Below are positions 43,536 through 53,902 of a stretch of 64,000 bases of DNA, one piece after another. The notes beneath the pieces were generated by a model. The model was not told the DNA's origin. It was given only the letters and a program-made list of their open reading frames with translations, and searched no databases. Source of the DNA: an uncultured Neomegalonema sp. (GTDB lineage Bacteria > Pseudomonadota > Alphaproteobacteria > Rhodobacterales > Rhodobacteraceae). The stretch spans positions 80,072 through 144,071 of the forward strand of contig CALDSD010000091.1 of the NCBI GenBank assembly GCA_937911325.1, read 5' to 3'. Made by a program: the position numbers and the translations under genes. Position 1 is the first letter of the stretch. Each line of letters starts with the position of its first letter.

Positions 43536-44698
43536 TGCTTCATCGCGTCCATCAGCTCGCGTCCAACCAGCATGCGGCGGATCTCCGACGTGCCCGCCCC
43601 GATCTCCATCAGCTTGGCGTCGCGGAACATGCGCGAGACGGCGGTGTCGTTCATGAAGCCGGCGCCGCCCATCGCCTGCACGGCCTGATGGGCCACGACC
43701 ATCGCCTCTTCAGAGGCGTAGAGCACGCAGCCGGCGGCGTCCTGCCGCGTGACCTCGCCGCGATCGCAGGCTTTTGCGACCTCATAGACATAGGCCCGAG
43801 CCGAGTTCAGCTTCACGTACATGTCGGCGATCTTGCCCTGCATCAGCTGGAAATCGCCGATCGGTTTGCCGAACTGCTTGCGTTCGGCCAGGTACGGCAT
43901 GATCTCGTCGAGGCAGCCGGCCATGATCCCGCAACCGATGCCTGACAGCACGACGCGCTCATAGTCGAGCCCGCTCATCAGGACCTGGACGCCTTTGCCC
44001 TCCTCGCCGAGGACGTTTTCATATGGCACCTCGACGTCCTCGAACACGAGCTCCACCGTGTTCGAGCCGCGCATGCCCAGCTTGTCGAAATGGGCGGACT
44101 GGCTGAAGCCGGGCATCGACTTCTCGATCAGGAACGCCGTGATGCCTTTCGACCCGCCGTCGGGGTCAGTTTTGGCGTAGACCACCAGCGTGTTCGCCTC
44201 GCCGCCGTTGGTGATCCAGTACTTCGTGCCGTTCAGCACGTATTTGTCGTTGCGCTTGTCCGCCCGCAGTTTCATGCCGACGACGTCGGACCCGGCTCCG
44301 GCCTCCGACATCGCCAGGGCGCCGACTGACTTTCCGGAAATCAGATCGGGCAGATACTTCGCCTTTTGTTGGGGGCTTCCGTTCAGGTTGATCTGGTTGA
44401 CGCAGAGATTGGAATGCGCGCCGTAGGACAAGGAGACTGATGCGCTGACGCGCGCGATCTCCTCCACCGCGACGGTATGCGCCAGGTATCCCATCCCGGC
44501 GCCGCCATCCTCCTCCGGGATGGTGATGCCCAGCAGGCCCAGCTCGCCCATCTCTTCCCACAATTCGTGTGGGAAGGCGTTGCCGCGATCCACTTCCGTG
44601 GCCAAGGGCTTCACCCGCTCCTGGGCCCAGCGGTGCACCATGTCGCGCAACGCGCTGACATCCTCGCCGAGGTCGAAATTCATCGAGGCCGTAAACAT
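43532..44698 (-). CDS. ivd: Isovaleryl-CoA dehydrogenase
   Basis: This 388-residue acyl-CoA dehydrogenase starts at the ATG at 44698 after GGGAGC. Motifs are [55 protein letters not shown] and [11 protein letters not shown] (the catalytic Glu position special to isovaleryl-CoA dehydrogenase). [19 protein letters not shown] is at the end. It oxidises isovaleryl-CoA to 3-methylcrotonyl-CoA using FAD and passes electrons to ETF. It is first in the ivd-mccB-mccA string. A longer frame upstream has non-homologous residues and is not used. Confidence 0.95.
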   Translation of the reverse strand: MFTASMNFDLGEDVSALRDMVHRWAQERVKPLATEVDRGNAFPHELWEEMGELGLLGITIPEEDGGAGMGYLAHTVAVEEIARVSASVSLSYGAHSNLCVNQINLNGSPQQKAKYLPDLISGKSVGALAMSEAGAGSDVVGMKLRADKRNDKYVLNGTKYWITNGGEANTLVVYAKTDPDGGSKGITAFLIEKSMPGFSQSAHFDKLGMRGSNTVELVFEDVEVPYENVLGEEGKGVQVLMSGLDYERVVLSGIGCGIMAGCLDEIMPYLAERKQFGKPIGDFQLMQGKIADMYVKLNSARAYVYEVAKACDRGEVTRQDAAGCVLYASEEAMVVAHQAVQAMGGAGFMNDTAVSRMFRDAKLMEIGAGTSEIRRMLVGRELMDAMKQ

Positions 44699-44715
44699 GA
44701 CCCTGCTCCCTAGTG

Positions 44716-44735
44716 GCGGGCGTCTTTCGGCCCGC
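44716..44735. terminator. Hairpin between the SDR gene and ivd
   Basis: GCGGGC (44716-44721) pairs with GCCCGC (44730-44735) across an 8-nt loop. It lies in the 100-bp gap between the SDR stop and the ivd start, and may end the upstream transcript or sit in the ivd leader. A T-rich run follows only on the plus strand. Confidence 0.35.
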
Positions 44736-44798
44736 TGTGTTTGTTTCTTTCGACTGTTTAGCGAAACACGCGACGCGCCGCACGGGGTTCTTGCGCGT

Positions 44799-45545
44799 TC
44801 ACCCCCGCCCGACAAACGGGGCGTTGGTAGCCATGATCGTCTGAAACAGGACATTGGCGTCGAGGGGCAGTTCCGCCATGCGCAGGATGGCGTCGGCGAC
44901 ATGCCTCAGTTCGAACACGGGCTCGGGCTTCACCACGCCATCCGCCTGCGGCACGCCGCGTTTCATCACCTGGGTCATATCTGTCTCGACATTGCCGATG
45001 TCGATTTGCCCGCAGGCGATCGAGAACGGACGGCCGTCGAGCGAGGTCGCCTTGGTCAACCCGGTGATCGCGTGCTTTGAGGCGGTGTAGGGCGCGGAGT
45101 GATAGCGCGGCGCGTGGGAGGAGATAGAGCCGTTGTTGATGATCCGCCCGCCCTGTGGGGTTTGCGTCTTCATCATGCCGAATGCGGCGCTGGCGATCAG
45201 AAACGCTCCGTCGAGATTGACCGACATCACCTTGCGCCAGTCCTCGAACGGGGTATCGCCGACATCCTGTGGCGGGACATTGAGCCCGGCGTTGTTGAAG
45301 ACGACGTCGAGCCGGCCGTGCGTCTCTCCGATCTCTTTGAACAAGGCCTCGACAGCTTGCGGATCGGAAACGTCGCATGCGACGGGCATGGCGTTCGGGC
45401 CGATCCGCGCAGCGACGGCTTGCAGCTTTTCTCGGGACCGGGCGGCCAGCACGACTCGGTGACCGGCCTCTGCAAACCGGCTCGCAACGGCTTCGCCAAT
45501 TCCCTGGCTTGCGCCGGTCACGAGCGCAATGAGCGGTGGGCTCAT
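44799..45545 (-). CDS. Short-chain dehydrogenase/reductase
   Basis: This 248-residue SDR of the classical type has cofactor motif TGASQGIG (about 10-17), NNAG (about 88-91) and a catalytic Ser near NNGSISS with Y-x3-K (APYTASKHAI). The ATG at 45545 follows GAGGAGAC. It uses NAD(P)H to oxidise or reduce a hydroxyl group. It lies 11 bp after the hydroxypyruvate-isomerase-like gene and so is grouped with that gene and the FAH-family gene, possibly in sugar-acid or related carbon use. The substrate cannot be told. Confidence 0.85.
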   Translation of the reverse strand: MSPPLIALVTGASQGIGEAVASRFAEAGHRVVLAARSREKLQAVAARIGPNAMPVACDVSDPQAVEALFKEIGETHGRLDVVFNNAGLNVPPQDVGDTPFEDWRKVMSVNLDGAFLIASAAFGMMKTQTPQGGRIINNGSISSHAPRYHSAPYTASKHAITGLTKATSLDGRPFSIACGQIDIGNVETDMTQVMKRGVPQADGVVKPEPVFELRHVADAILRMAELPLDANVLFQTIMATNAPFVGRG

Positions 45546-45556
45546 CTGGTGTCTCC

Positions 45557-46318
45557 TCAAGTCTTGTAGGGCGCGAACCAGCCAAGCCCGTCCTGGGTGC
45601 GGCCGGTTGGGCGATATTCGCATCCGACCCAGCCGCTGTAACCGACCCGGTCGAGCGTCGCCATAAGATGCGTGAAATCCGTCTCACCTTCGTCTGGCTC
45701 CCGGCGGTTGGGAACGCTCGCCACCTGCACATGTCCCAGGATCGGCGCCAGAAGTTCGATACGGCGGGTCAGGTCGCCCTCCATGATCTGGCAATGATAG
45801 AGGTCCAGCTGCAGCTGGAGGTTGGGCGCCCCGACTTCTGCGATCACCGCCTTGGCGTCGTCGCTGCGATTGAGGTGATAGCCGGGAATGTCGCGGTGGT
45901 TGATCGGCTCGATGACGAACAGCTGCTCTGGCGCGGCGGCGCAGGCGCGTTTGAGGCTCTCGATATAGGCCGCCCGTGCGGCTGGACCCTGCGCGACGCC
46001 GGCCATGATATGGATGGCGCCAGGCGACAGGACTGACGCGTAGTCCAGCGCGCGTTCAAGGTGCTGCTCGAAATGGGCTTCGCCGCCGCTGACGGCCGCC
46101 CATCCGCGCTCGCCGATCGACCAGTCGCCCGGCGGCGTGTTGAACAACGCCATCTTTAGTCCGGTCCCGTTAAGTCGATCGCGGATTTCTGCGGCCGGGT
46201 ACTCGTAGGGGAACAGGAACTCGACCGCCTCGAAGCCGGCTGCCGCGGCCGCTTCGAACCGGTCCAGAAACGAGACGTCGTTGAAGAGCATCGTCAGATT
46301 GGCGGCGAAACGCGGCAT
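45557..46318 (-). CDS. Hydroxypyruvate isomerase-like TIM-barrel protein
   Basis: This 253-residue protein belongs to the xylose-isomerase-like TIM barrel family of Hyi/OtnI proteins. It opens with PRFAANLTMLFND and AAAGFEAVEFLFPYEYPA. Metal-binding residues are seen in FVIEPINHRDIPGYH (Glu), LQLDLYHCQ (Asp, His), HVQVASVPNRREPDEG and GCEYRPTG (Glu). It interconverts a keto and an aldehyde acid such as hydroxypyruvate and tartronate semialdehyde, or a related sugar. Start ATG at 46318 overlaps the upstream FAH-family stop by 1 bp (TGATG). With SDR downstream it resembles glyoxylate or tartronate-type modules. Confidence 0.82.
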   Translation of the reverse strand: MPRFAANLTMLFNDVSFLDRFEAAAAAGFEAVEFLFPYEYPAAEIRDRLNGTGLKMALFNTPPGDWSIGERGWAAVSGGEAHFEQHLERALDYASVLSPGAIHIMAGVAQGPAARAAYIESLKRACAAAPEQLFVIEPINHRDIPGYHLNRSDDAKAVIAEVGAPNLQLQLDLYHCQIMEGDLTRRIELLAPILGHVQVASVPNRREPDEGETDFTHLMATLDRVGYSGWVGCEYRPTGRTQDGLGWFAPYKT

Positions 46319-47169
46319 CAGGCTTCGCCGAAGGCCACGACGGTTTGACGTTGTTCGCCGAGGCCCTCGACACCCAGATGTACTTCGTCGCCCGGCTGAA
46401 GATACTCCCGCGGATCCATGCCCATCGCCACGCCCTCGGGCGTGCCTGTCGCGATGACGTCGCCGGGAAGCAGCTTCATGAAGCGCGACATGTAGCTGAT
46501 GATCTCGGCGACGCTGAAGATCATGTCGGAGGTGTTCGACAATTGCCGCGTGTCGCCGTTCACATCGAGCCAAAGCGGCAGGTTTTGCGGGTCCTCAACT
46601 TCGTCGGCGGTGACGATCCAGGGCCCGACCGGCCCGAAATTCGGCGACGACTTTCCCTTCACCCACTGGCCGGAGCGGCGGATCTGGAAGTTCCGCTCCG
46701 ACACGTCGTTGATCACGCAATACCCCGACACGATCGACAACGCGTCAGCCTCGGCGATGTGCGTGGCCTCGGCGCCGATGATCACGCCGAGCTCGACCTC
46801 GTAATCGAGCTGGGTCGAGTCCTTGGGCTGGATGATCGGGTCGTTCGGCCCGCAGAGGCTGGACGTCGCCTTTGAGAACAGGATCGGCTCGGGCGGCGGT
46901 TCGCCGCCGGTCTCTGCGGCATGCTTGGCGTAGTTGAGCCCGACGCAGTGGAAGTTCGGCATCGAGGCGACGCAAGGCCCGACGCGCTGCTCGCCCTCGA
47001 CGATCGGCAACTCATCCAGGCTGACGGCGCTCAGAGCCTCGATCTGCCTCAGCGAGACCGTAGGCCCGGCGAAATCACCGACCACCTGGCTCAGGTCGCG
47101 GATCTGGCCGAAATCGTCGAGAAGGCCGGGCTTCTCCGCGCCGGCTGGGCCGTATCGTAGAAGACGCAT
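46318..47169 (-). CDS. Fumarylacetoacetate hydrolase family protein
   Basis: This 283-residue protein has the FAH fold: FHCVGLNYAKHAAE, PILFSKATSSLCGPND, the metal-binding LDYEVELGVIIGAEA (Glu pair), GYCVINDVSERNFQ, FGPVGPWIVTADEV and GDVIATGTPEGVAMGM. Members hydrolyse or cleave C-C or C-N bonds in keto acids, for example ureidoglycolate lyase or 2,4-didehydro-3-deoxy-L-rhamnonate hydrolase, and sequence alone does not separate these. It is the first gene of a three-gene string with Hyi-like and SDR genes. Confidence 0.85.
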   Translation of the reverse strand: MRLLRYGPAGAEKPGLLDDFGQIRDLSQVVGDFAGPTVSLRQIEALSAVSLDELPIVEGEQRVGPCVASMPNFHCVGLNYAKHAAETGGEPPPEPILFSKATSSLCGPNDPIIQPKDSTQLDYEVELGVIIGAEATHIAEADALSIVSGYCVINDVSERNFQIRRSGQWVKGKSSPNFGPVGPWIVTADEVEDPQNLPLWLDVNGDTRQLSNTSDMIFSVAEIISYMSRFMKLLPGDVIATGTPEGVAMGMDPREYLQPGDEVHLGVEGLGEQRQTVVAFGEA

Positions 47170-47224
47170 TGAGGACCTCCGTTTCGCTCGAACCTGACCT
47201 GTGTGCGCCGCAAGGTCGAGCCGG

Positions 47225-48916
47225 TCAACCGCCGCCGAGAATCCCAGGCAGGTTCAGCTGGTGCTCCCGCGCGCAGTCGATCGCGATCTCGTAGCCGGCG
47301 TCCGCATGGCGCATCACGCCCGTCGCGGGGTCGTTCCACAGCACCCGTTCAATGCGATGCGCCGCGGCGTCGGTGCCGTCGCAACAGATCACCATGCCCG
47401 AATGCTGACTGAACCCCATGCCGACGCCGCCGCCATGGTGCAGCGACACCCAGGTCGCGCCGGACGCGGTGTTCAAGAGCGCGTTCAGAAGCGGCCAGTC
47501 CGACACGGCGTCCGAGCCATCCTTCATCGCTTCGGTTTCGCGGTTCGGCGAGGCGACGGATCCGCTGTCCAGATGATCCCGGCCGATCACGACAGGCGCT
47601 TTCAACTCGCCCGTCGCCACCATCTCGTTGAAGGCAAGACCCGCGCGGTGTCGGTCGCCCAGGCCAATCCAGCAAATCCGCGCAGGCAGGCCCTGAAAGG
47701 CGATCCGCTCGCGCGCCATGTCGAGCCACTGATGCAGATGCGCGTTCTCGGGGAACAGCTCCTTCATCTTGGCGTCTGTCTTGTAGATATCCTCCGGGTC
47801 GCCCGAAAGCGCGCACCAACGGAACGGTCCAATGCCGCGACAGAACAACGGGCGGATGTAAGCCGGCACGAATCCAGGGAAATCGAAGGCGTGCTCCAGA
47901 CCTTCGTCCAACGCCACCTGACGAATGTTGTTGCCGTAATCCAGCGTCGGCACGCCGGCGTTCCAGAAGGAGAGCATCGCTTCGACATGGGTTTTCATTG
48001 ATGCGCGCGCCGCGGTCTCCACCGCTTTGGGGTCGCGTTCTCGCTTGTCGCGCCACTCTGAAAGGGACCAACCAGCGGGCAAATAGCCATTGAGCGGATC
48101 ATGCGCCGAGGTTTGATCGGTGACGATGTCTGGCCGCGCGCCGCCGTTCGCCATCCGCTGGGCCAGCTCGGGGAAGATCTCCGCCGCGTTTCCCACCAGA
48201 CCGACCGATTTCGCTTCGCCGGCTGCGGTCCAGCGCGAGATCATCGCAAGCGCCTCGTCGAGCGTCTCGGCCCGCTCGTCGAGATACTTCGTGCGCAGTC
48301 GGAAATCGATGCGTTCGGGATCGCATTCGACGGCGAGGCAGCTCGCCCCGGCAAACACTGCGGCCAGAGGCTGTGCGCCGCCCATCCCGCCCAAACCCGC
48401 GGTCAGGATCCATTTTCCGGTCAGATCGCCGCCATAGTGCTGACGGCCGGCCTCGGCGAAGGTCTCGTAGGTGCCCTGCACGATGCCTTGGGTGCCGATG
48501 TAGATCCAGGAGCCGGCGGTCATCTGGCCATACATCATCAACCCGACCTGATCGAGTTTTTGAAAGTGGTCCCAGGTCGCCCAATGCGGCACCAGATTCG
48601 AGTTGGCGATCAGAACCCGCGGCGCGTCTGCATGCGTTCTGAAGACGCCGACAGGCTTGCCCGATTGCACCAACAGCGTCTCTGTTTCGCTCAGCGATTG
48701 CAGGCTGGCGACGATCCTGTCGAAATCTTCCCAGGTGCGGGCCGCCCGACCGATCCCGCCATAGACCACCAGCTCATGCGGGTGCTCGGCGACATCCGGA
48801 TGCAGGTTGTTCATCAGCATCCGCATCGGAGCTTCTGTCTGCCAGGAGCCGCAGCTGATCTTGTCGCCGATGGGCGGGATCACCGTGCGGGCGTTGTCGA
48901 GGCGCGGATTGGCCAT
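47225..48916 (-). CDS. hutU: Urocanate hydratase HutU
   Basis: This 563-residue enzyme converts urocanate to 4-imidazolone-5-propanoate with tightly bound NAD. Its start [13 protein letters not shown] and the segments [51 protein letters not shown] (nucleotide loop), [30 protein letters not shown] and [21 protein letters not shown] are all typical. Length is standard. It is last in the hutI-hutH-DUF2798-hutU string. Confidence 0.97.
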   Translation of the reverse strand: MANPRLDNARTVIPPIGDKISCGSWQTEAPMRMLMNNLHPDVAEHPHELVVYGGIGRAARTWEDFDRIVASLQSLSETETLLVQSGKPVGVFRTHADAPRVLIANSNLVPHWATWDHFQKLDQVGLMMYGQMTAGSWIYIGTQGIVQGTYETFAEAGRQHYGGDLTGKWILTAGLGGMGGAQPLAAVFAGASCLAVECDPERIDFRLRTKYLDERAETLDEALAMISRWTAAGEAKSVGLVGNAAEIFPELAQRMANGGARPDIVTDQTSAHDPLNGYLPAGWSLSEWRDKRERDPKAVETAARASMKTHVEAMLSFWNAGVPTLDYGNNIRQVALDEGLEHAFDFPGFVPAYIRPLFCRGIGPFRWCALSGDPEDIYKTDAKMKELFPENAHLHQWLDMARERIAFQGLPARICWIGLGDRHRAGLAFNEMVATGELKAPVVIGRDHLDSGSVASPNRETEAMKDGSDAVSDWPLLNALLNTASGATWVSLHHGGGVGMGFSQHSGMVICCDGTDAAAHRIERVLWNDPATGVMRHADAGYEIAIDCAREHQLNLPGILGGG

Positions 48917-48937
48917 CAGGCGCTCCTTCTGTGCGGA

Positions 48938-49159
48938 TTAACGGACCAACTTGGCGACAAGGGATGGAACGAACAGAGTTCCCAGGGCCGCCAAGGGAAC
49001 GGCGAGGGCCCAGGCGACAGCCCAGGCGATCATCCAACGCTCTGCGTAGCCGGCGTCGAAGCCCGTGTTCACGGCGGTCACGACGCCGGACATGATGAAG
49101 GACATGAACGTTCCCATGATGAAGCCGCTGAGAAGAAAGCCATAGCGCCTTGGGATCAC
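48938..49159 (-). CDS. Small DUF2798-type membrane protein in the hut operon
   Basis: This 73-residue protein starts with a GTG at 49159 that overlaps the hutH stop by 4 bp and follows GGGAGGGC at good spacing. Two transmembrane helices (about 8-30 and 42-64), with [26 protein letters not shown] at the first, match the DUF2798 pattern. Function of this family is unknown. Its coupling to hutH makes it a true member of the histidine operon. Confidence 0.75.
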   Translation of the reverse strand: MIPRRYGFLLSGFIMGTFMSFIMSGVVTAVNTGFDAGYAERWMIAWAVAWALAVPLAALGTLFVPSLVAKLVR

Positions 49160-50697
49160 CGATTGCCCTCCCATTCGAGCGCTTGGCCGTTCGCCGCTTT
49201 GAAGAGTGAGCGGTCGGCGATCAGCGCGGCGGCCCGCTCGAGGTCCGGCGCCAGATAGCGGTCCTCTTCGAGCGATGCGACATGTGTGCGCAAGAAGCTC
49301 AACGCCGCCTGCAACGATGCGCTTGTCTTCAGCGGCGCGCGGAACTCGATCCCTTGGGCGGCGCAGAGAAGCTCGACGCCGAGAATATGTGTCAGGTTCT
49401 GCGTCATCCGTCGCAGACGTCTCGCGCCGTGGGCCGCCATCGACACGTGGTCTTCCTGATTGGCGGAGGTCGGGGTCGAGTCGGTCGAGCAAGGGTTGGC
49501 GAGATGCTTGTTCTCGCTCATCAACGCGGCGGTTGTGACTTCGGCGATCATGTAGCCGGAGTTCAAACCCGGCGCCGGTGTGAGAAATGGCGGAAGGTCG
49601 AACGACAGAGCCGGGTCGACCATCAACGCCACGCGGCGCTGGGCGATGGCGCCGATCTCGGCCAGGGCCAACGCGATCTGGTCAGCTGCGAAGGCGACGG
49701 GTTCCGCGTGAAAGTTGCCGCCGGAGAGGATGTCGTCCTCCCCGATCACCAAAGGGTTGTCGGTCGCCGCATTGGCTTCGATCTCGAGCGTCCGGGCCGC
49801 CTGGCGAAGGAGATCGACCGCTGCGCCCGTCACCTGCGGCTGACATCGGATGCAATAGGGGTCCTGAACGCGGGTATCGCCCTCGCGGTGGCTTTCGCGG
49901 ATCTCAGACCCGGCCATCAGGGCGCGCATCGCCGCGGCGACGTCGATCTGACCTTTGTGACCGCGCAGCGCGTGGATCTCCGGACGCAGCGGAGCCGTCG
50001 AGCCCATGATTGCGTCTGTCGTCATCGCCCCGGTCACCAGGGCCGCCTCGGCGCACCGGCGAGCGTTGAAGAGGCCCGCTAGCGCATAGGCGCAGGAGAA
50101 CTGCGTGCCGTTGATAAGGGCCAGGCCTTCTTTCGCGGCGAGTTCGATCGGTCGTAGCCCGGCTTCGGCCAGCGCTGCTCCGCCCGGCAGGCGCTCACCG
50201 GCGTAAACGGCTTCGCCTTCGCCCAGCATGACCGCGGCCATATGCGCGAGCGGAGCCAGGTCGCCCGACGCGCCGACCGACCCCTGAGCCGGAACGACGG
50301 GGAGCACGCCGCGGCCGAGCATGTCTTCCAGAAGTTCGATGACGCCCCAGCGGACGCCAGACGCGCCGCGTCCCAGGGACAGGCATTTCAACGCCATCAT
50401 CAGCCGAACGATTTCGGGCTCGGTGGTCTCGCCGACGCCGCTGCAATGGGACAGAACGAGATTGCGCTGCAGGCGCGCGGTGTCTTCAGCTGCGATCTTG
50501 ATCGTCGCCAGCTTCCCGAAACCGGTGTTCACCCCATAAACGGCGGCGTCCCCGGCGGCGGCCTGCGCGACGTGGTCCGCAGCGATTTCGACAGCTTGTC
50601 TGCAGGAGCGGTCCAGTTTGATGGGCTCCTCGCCCCGAAAAATCGTCTCGAGTCGAGTGAGCTCCACAAATCCAGGGGAAAGAACAATCTCACTCAC
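49156..50697 (-). CDS. hutH: Histidine ammonia-lyase HutH
   Basis: This 513-residue lyase removes ammonia from histidine to give urocanate. The self-formed MIO cofactor tripeptide A143-S144-G145 is visible in [25 protein letters not shown] and the [26 protein letters not shown] and [17 protein letters not shown] segments are the family landmarks. I use the GTG at 50697, which overlaps the hutI stop by 4 bp. A long upstream extension of the same frame lies within hutI and is not used. Confidence 0.97.
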   Translation of the reverse strand: MSEIVLSPGFVELTRLETIFRGEEPIKLDRSCRQAVEIAADHVAQAAAGDAAVYGVNTGFGKLATIKIAAEDTARLQRNLVLSHCSGVGETTEPEIVRLMMALKCLSLGRGASGVRWGVIELLEDMLGRGVLPVVPAQGSVGASGDLAPLAHMAAVMLGEGEAVYAGERLPGGAALAEAGLRPIELAAKEGLALINGTQFSCAYALAGLFNARRCAEAALVTGAMTTDAIMGSTAPLRPEIHALRGHKGQIDVAAAMRALMAGSEIRESHREGDTRVQDPYCIRCQPQVTGAAVDLLRQAARTLEIEANAATDNPLVIGEDDILSGGNFHAEPVAFAADQIALALAEIGAIAQRRVALMVDPALSFDLPPFLTPAPGLNSGYMIAEVTTAALMSENKHLANPCSTDSTPTSANQEDHVSMAAHGARRLRRMTQNLTHILGVELLCAAQGIEFRAPLKTSASLQAALSFLRTHVASLEEDRYLAPDLERAAALIADRSLFKAANGQALEWEGNR

Positions 50698-51893
50698 GAC
50701 GATCCACCGAAGATCCGTTGGTGGAGCGGATTGTACCCGATCCGATACGACAGCTCGGACGGGTGCATCACATCCCAAATGGCGAGATCGCTCCGTTTGC
50801 CGGGCGCGATCACTCCGACATCGTTGAGACCCAGCGCGAGGGCGGCGTGCCGTGTGGCGCCGGTCAAAGCTTCTTCGGGCGTCATCCGGAAGAACGTGCA
50901 CACCATGTTCATCGTCAGAAGGAGCGACGTCATCGGAGAGGAGCCGGGATTGCAGTCGGTTGCAACGGCGATGGGCACGCCTTGCGCCCTCAGTGCTTCA
51001 ACCGGCGGCTTCTGGGTTTCTCGGAGCGTGTAAAACGCTCCTGGCAACAGCACCGCCACCGTTCCGGCCTTCGCCATCGCAGCGACGCCGGTCTGATCGA
51101 GGTACTCCAGATGGTCGGCGGACAACGCGGCGTAGCGTGCGGCGAGTTCGGCCCCTCCAAGATTAGAAAGCTGCTCCGCATGCAGCTTAACGGGCAGGCC
51201 CAGCTCCTTGGCTTTCGCAAAGACACGGTCGATCTGCGCGGGCGAGAACGCGATCCCTTCGCAGAAACCGTCGACAGCGTCCGCAAGGCCCGCCGCATGC
51301 GCCGCCTCCAACGCGGGGATGCAGACCTCATCGATGTAAGCGTCCGCCTTGTCTTGGAATTCGCCCGGCACGGCGTGGGCGCCAAGAAAGCTGGTCTTCA
51401 CACGAACCGGGCGAACGCGTTCGATGCGCCGGGCGACGCGCAGCATTTTCAACTCGGTTTCAATATCGAGCCCATAGCCGGATTTGACCTCGATTGTTCC
51501 GGCGCCCTCCGCGATCAGCGCGTCGACCCGTCTCAGAGCGCTTTTGAGAAGATCCTCTTCAGCGGCCTCTCGCGTCGCGGAGACGGTCGAGACAATGCCG
51601 CCGCCGGCGCGGGCGACCTCTTCGTATGTCGCGCCTTGAAGCCGCATCTCGAACTCGCGGGCGCGATCGCCGCCGAACACGACGTGGGTGTGGCAGTCGA
51701 TCAGCGCGGGCGTCACAAGCCGCCCTTCGAGATCACGCTTGGGGACGTTGGTCGCAGGCGCTTGGTCCATCTCTCCAACGTCGCGGATATAGCCGTCCGA
51801 CATGTCGACGAACCCGTGCTCGATCAAACCGTAGGGCCCCGCGCTGGCGGCCATCGTGGCGATCCGTGCGTTGATGAGGCGAAGACGGGACAC
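50694..51893 (-). CDS. hutI: Imidazolonepropionase HutI
   Basis: About 399 residues from the GTG at 51893. An ATG at 51935 would add 14 residues, and the start is not certain. It is an amidohydrolase that hydrolyses 4-imidazolone-5-propanoate to N-formimino-glutamate. Metal-binding [13 protein letters not shown] (about 65-77), [35 protein letters not shown] and [10 protein letters not shown] are typical. It is first in the hut string and divergent from hutF across an 85-bp gap where the shared promoters must lie. I did not see a clear HutC-type box there. Confidence 0.95.
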   Translation of the reverse strand: MSRLRLINARIATMAASAGPYGLIEHGFVDMSDGYIRDVGEMDQAPATNVPKRDLEGRLVTPALIDCHTHVVFGGDRAREFEMRLQGATYEEVARAGGGIVSTVSATREAAEEDLLKSALRRVDALIAEGAGTIEVKSGYGLDIETELKMLRVARRIERVRPVRVKTSFLGAHAVPGEFQDKADAYIDEVCIPALEAAHAAGLADAVDGFCEGIAFSPAQIDRVFAKAKELGLPVKLHAEQLSNLGGAELAARYAALSADHLEYLDQTGVAAMAKAGTVAVLLPGAFYTLRETQKPPVEALRAQGVPIAVATDCNPGSSPMTSLLLTMNMVCTFFRMTPEEALTGATRHAALALGLNDVGVIAPGKRSDLAIWDVMHPSELSYRIGYNPLHQRIFGGSS

Positions 51894-51978
51894 TGTGACC
51901 CTGAGCTTGTGTCGAGAGACGTGTTTCCGCAGCATGTCGGCGGCTCAACGGGTGTCAACAAACTTCGAAGGAAACCGG

Positions 51979-53346
51979 ATGTCGAAGGCGATTTGGGCGG
52001 AACGAGCGCTGACCTCGAACGGCTGGCGGCGCAACACTCTTGTCAGTCTGGACGACGCTGGGCGGATCCGGTCGGTTGAGGAGGACGCGACGCCCAGCGG
52101 TATGCGCGTGGGCGTGCTTTTGCCAGCGCCCGCCAACCTCCACAGCCATGCGTTTCAGCGCGCGATGGCGGGCATGACGGAAGGACGTGGACCGTCGGCG
52201 AGCGACAGTTTCTGGACGTGGCGCGATCTGATGTATCGCTTTGTCGGAGCGCTCGAACCCGACGACGTCGAGGCGATCGCGGCTTGGGTTCAAGTCGAGA
52301 TGCTCGAGGCCGGCTACGCTTCGGTGGGCGAGTTCCACTATCTGCACCATCAGCCGAACGGCGATCCCTATGACGACGTCGCCGAGCTTTCCAGCCGGAT
52401 CGCCGTGGCGGCCGAGCAGACGGGCATAGGCCTGACGCTGCTGCCGGTTCTGTACGAACGGGGCGGATGCGATGGACGCGCCCTGGCCGGCGGACAGCTG
52501 CGGTTCGGCAACGACGCAGATCGGTTCGAGATCTTGTGCGAAGGCGCGAATCGAGCGTGCGCAAATCTCCCCCGGGACACGGTCGTGGGGGTGGCGCCGC
52601 ACTCCTTGCGCGCGGTCAGTCGATCCGCGCTGACCGCGGCGCTCGGCATCGCTCCAACCTCTCCGGTGCATCTGCATATCGCCGAGCAGACCGCCGAGGT
52701 CGAGGAGGTCGAGGCCGCCTATGGCGCGCGGCCTGTGGCGTGGCTGTTGAACGAGACGCCGGTTGATGCGCGCTGGTGCCTGATCCATGCGACCCACATG
52801 AGCGCGGAGGAGACGTTTGGCGTCACACGATCGGGCGCCGTCGCAGGGCTGTGTCCGATCACGGAGTCCAATCTGGGTGATGGGATCTTCGACGGGGTCC
52901 GGTTCCTGACGCATGGGGGACGCTTCGGGGTCGGGTCCGATTCCAACGTCCGGATCTCGCTTTGTGAGGAGCTTCGGACATTGGAGTATTCACAGCGTCT
53001 GCGGGATCGTAGCCGAGCCGCGCTTGCGACGGCCGATCGGTCATCGGGGCGCATCCTGTTCGAAGGCGCGGCCTGCGGCGGCGCGCAGGCGTTGGGCCGT
53101 GACGCGGGCGAGATCGCCCCTGGAAAGCTGGCCGACCTTGTCGCCTTGGACGCTCAGGCGCTGGACCTGATCGGTCTCGAGGGCGATGCTTTGCTGGACG
53201 CGTGGATCTTTGCGCGCGACGACGGCCTCGTGCGCGACGTCTGGTCGGCGGGCCGGCATGTGGTCACAGACGGACGTCACTTTGCGCGGGACAGGGCGTT
53301 GAAACGTTTCCGTCAAACGCTGCGATCTTTGAGAGAACGTGTTTAA
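51979..53346 (+). CDS. hutF: Formimidoylglutamate deiminase HutF
   Basis: This 455-residue amidohydrolase converts N-formimino-L-glutamate to N-formyl-L-glutamate and ammonia. Metal sites are in NLHSHAFQRAMAG (about 53-65), HLHIAEQ, IHATHM and GSDSNVRISLCEELR. The start MSKAIWAERAL at 51979 follows AAGGAAACC. HutF implies the two-step pathway, which then needs HutG (N-formylglutamate amidohydrolase). That gene is not in this window. Divergent from hutIH-DUF2798-hutU. Confidence 0.95.
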   Translation: MSKAIWAERALTSNGWRRNTLVSLDDAGRIRSVEEDATPSGMRVGVLLPAPANLHSHAFQRAMAGMTEGRGPSASDSFWTWRDLMYRFVGALEPDDVEAIAAWVQVEMLEAGYASVGEFHYLHHQPNGDPYDDVAELSSRIAVAAEQTGIGLTLLPVLYERGGCDGRALAGGQLRFGNDADRFEILCEGANRACANLPRDTVVGVAPHSLRAVSRSALTAALGIAPTSPVHLHIAEQTAEVEEVEAAYGARPVAWLLNETPVDARWCLIHATHMSAEETFGVTRSGAVAGLCPITESNLGDGIFDGVRFLTHGGRFGVGSDSNVRISLCEELRTLEYSQRLRDRSRAALATADRSSGRILFEGAACGGAQALGRDAGEIAPGKLADLVALDAQALDLIGLEGDALLDAWIFARDDGLVRDVWSAGRHVVTDGRHFARDRALKRFRQTLRSLRERV

Positions 53347-53414
53347 GTGCTGATCGCCAAGCCCATATGCAATCGATGGCCGCATCCCGCAGCCGGAACT
53401 CGGAAAGGCTGACC

Positions 53415-53822
53415 ATGGACGCGACCCAAATCCCCGACGAATTGCTGCAGAAGGCGCTCAACGATCCGCAAATGCGGGCGATGCTTCAGAAAATGCACGA
53501 GCAAACCGGGAATCCGACGCCGTTCGAGGATATTCCCAAGGAACACCAGAAAGCCGCGCTGGCGGCGCTGGCGACCGGCCTGAAACAGCAGGCGGACCAG
53601 CAACAGACGGAGCAGTTCACCCCTGAGCAGATCCCAGACGAATTGGCCACGCAGATCTTCGGCGACCCACGGGCGCAGGAGATGCTGGCGAAGTTCATGG
53701 CGGATAGCGGGCTCGAAGGCGCGCCCGCCGATTTGGACATGCACTCCAAAAAAACGATTGTCAGCGCATTGATCAACTCAGGTGCGATCCATGTCGGACC
53801 GCCTCCTGGCGCGCAAAACTAG
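53415..53822 (+). CDS. Small soluble protein of unknown function
   Basis: This 135-residue acidic, Gln-rich helical protein starts MDATQIPDELLQKALNDPQM from the ATG at 53415, which follows GGAAAGGCTG. Two internal pieces look alike (IPDELLQKALNDPQMRAML and IPDELATQIFGDPRAQEML), suggesting a tandem helical repeat. No signal or membrane segment. It is 68 bp after hutF and 80 bp before tRNA-Gly. Not recognised, though the composition and codon use are gene-like. Confidence 0.65.
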   Translation: MDATQIPDELLQKALNDPQMRAMLQKMHEQTGNPTPFEDIPKEHQKAALAALATGLKQQADQQQTEQFTPEQIPDELATQIFGDPRAQEMLAKFMADSGLEGAPADLDMHSKKTIVSALINSGAIHVGPPPGAQN

Positions 53823-53902
53823 CTCGACCCGCAGGTATTTGCGTTGCCGTATTGATTTCCGGTGGGTGTCGGGACTATCTAACCGGCCTCGCCGTCAGGC
53901 GT

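Noticed and set aside
44699..44902. Longer N-terminus for isovaleryl-CoA dehydrogenase
   Set aside because: The upstream in-frame residues do not resemble acyl-CoA dehydrogenases, overlap the SDR gene, and a good ribosome site precedes the ATG at 44698.
50718..52079. 453-codon plus-strand frame over hutI
   Set aside because: It is opposite HutI with metal-binding motifs intact and runs into the hutF start region. No family resemblance.
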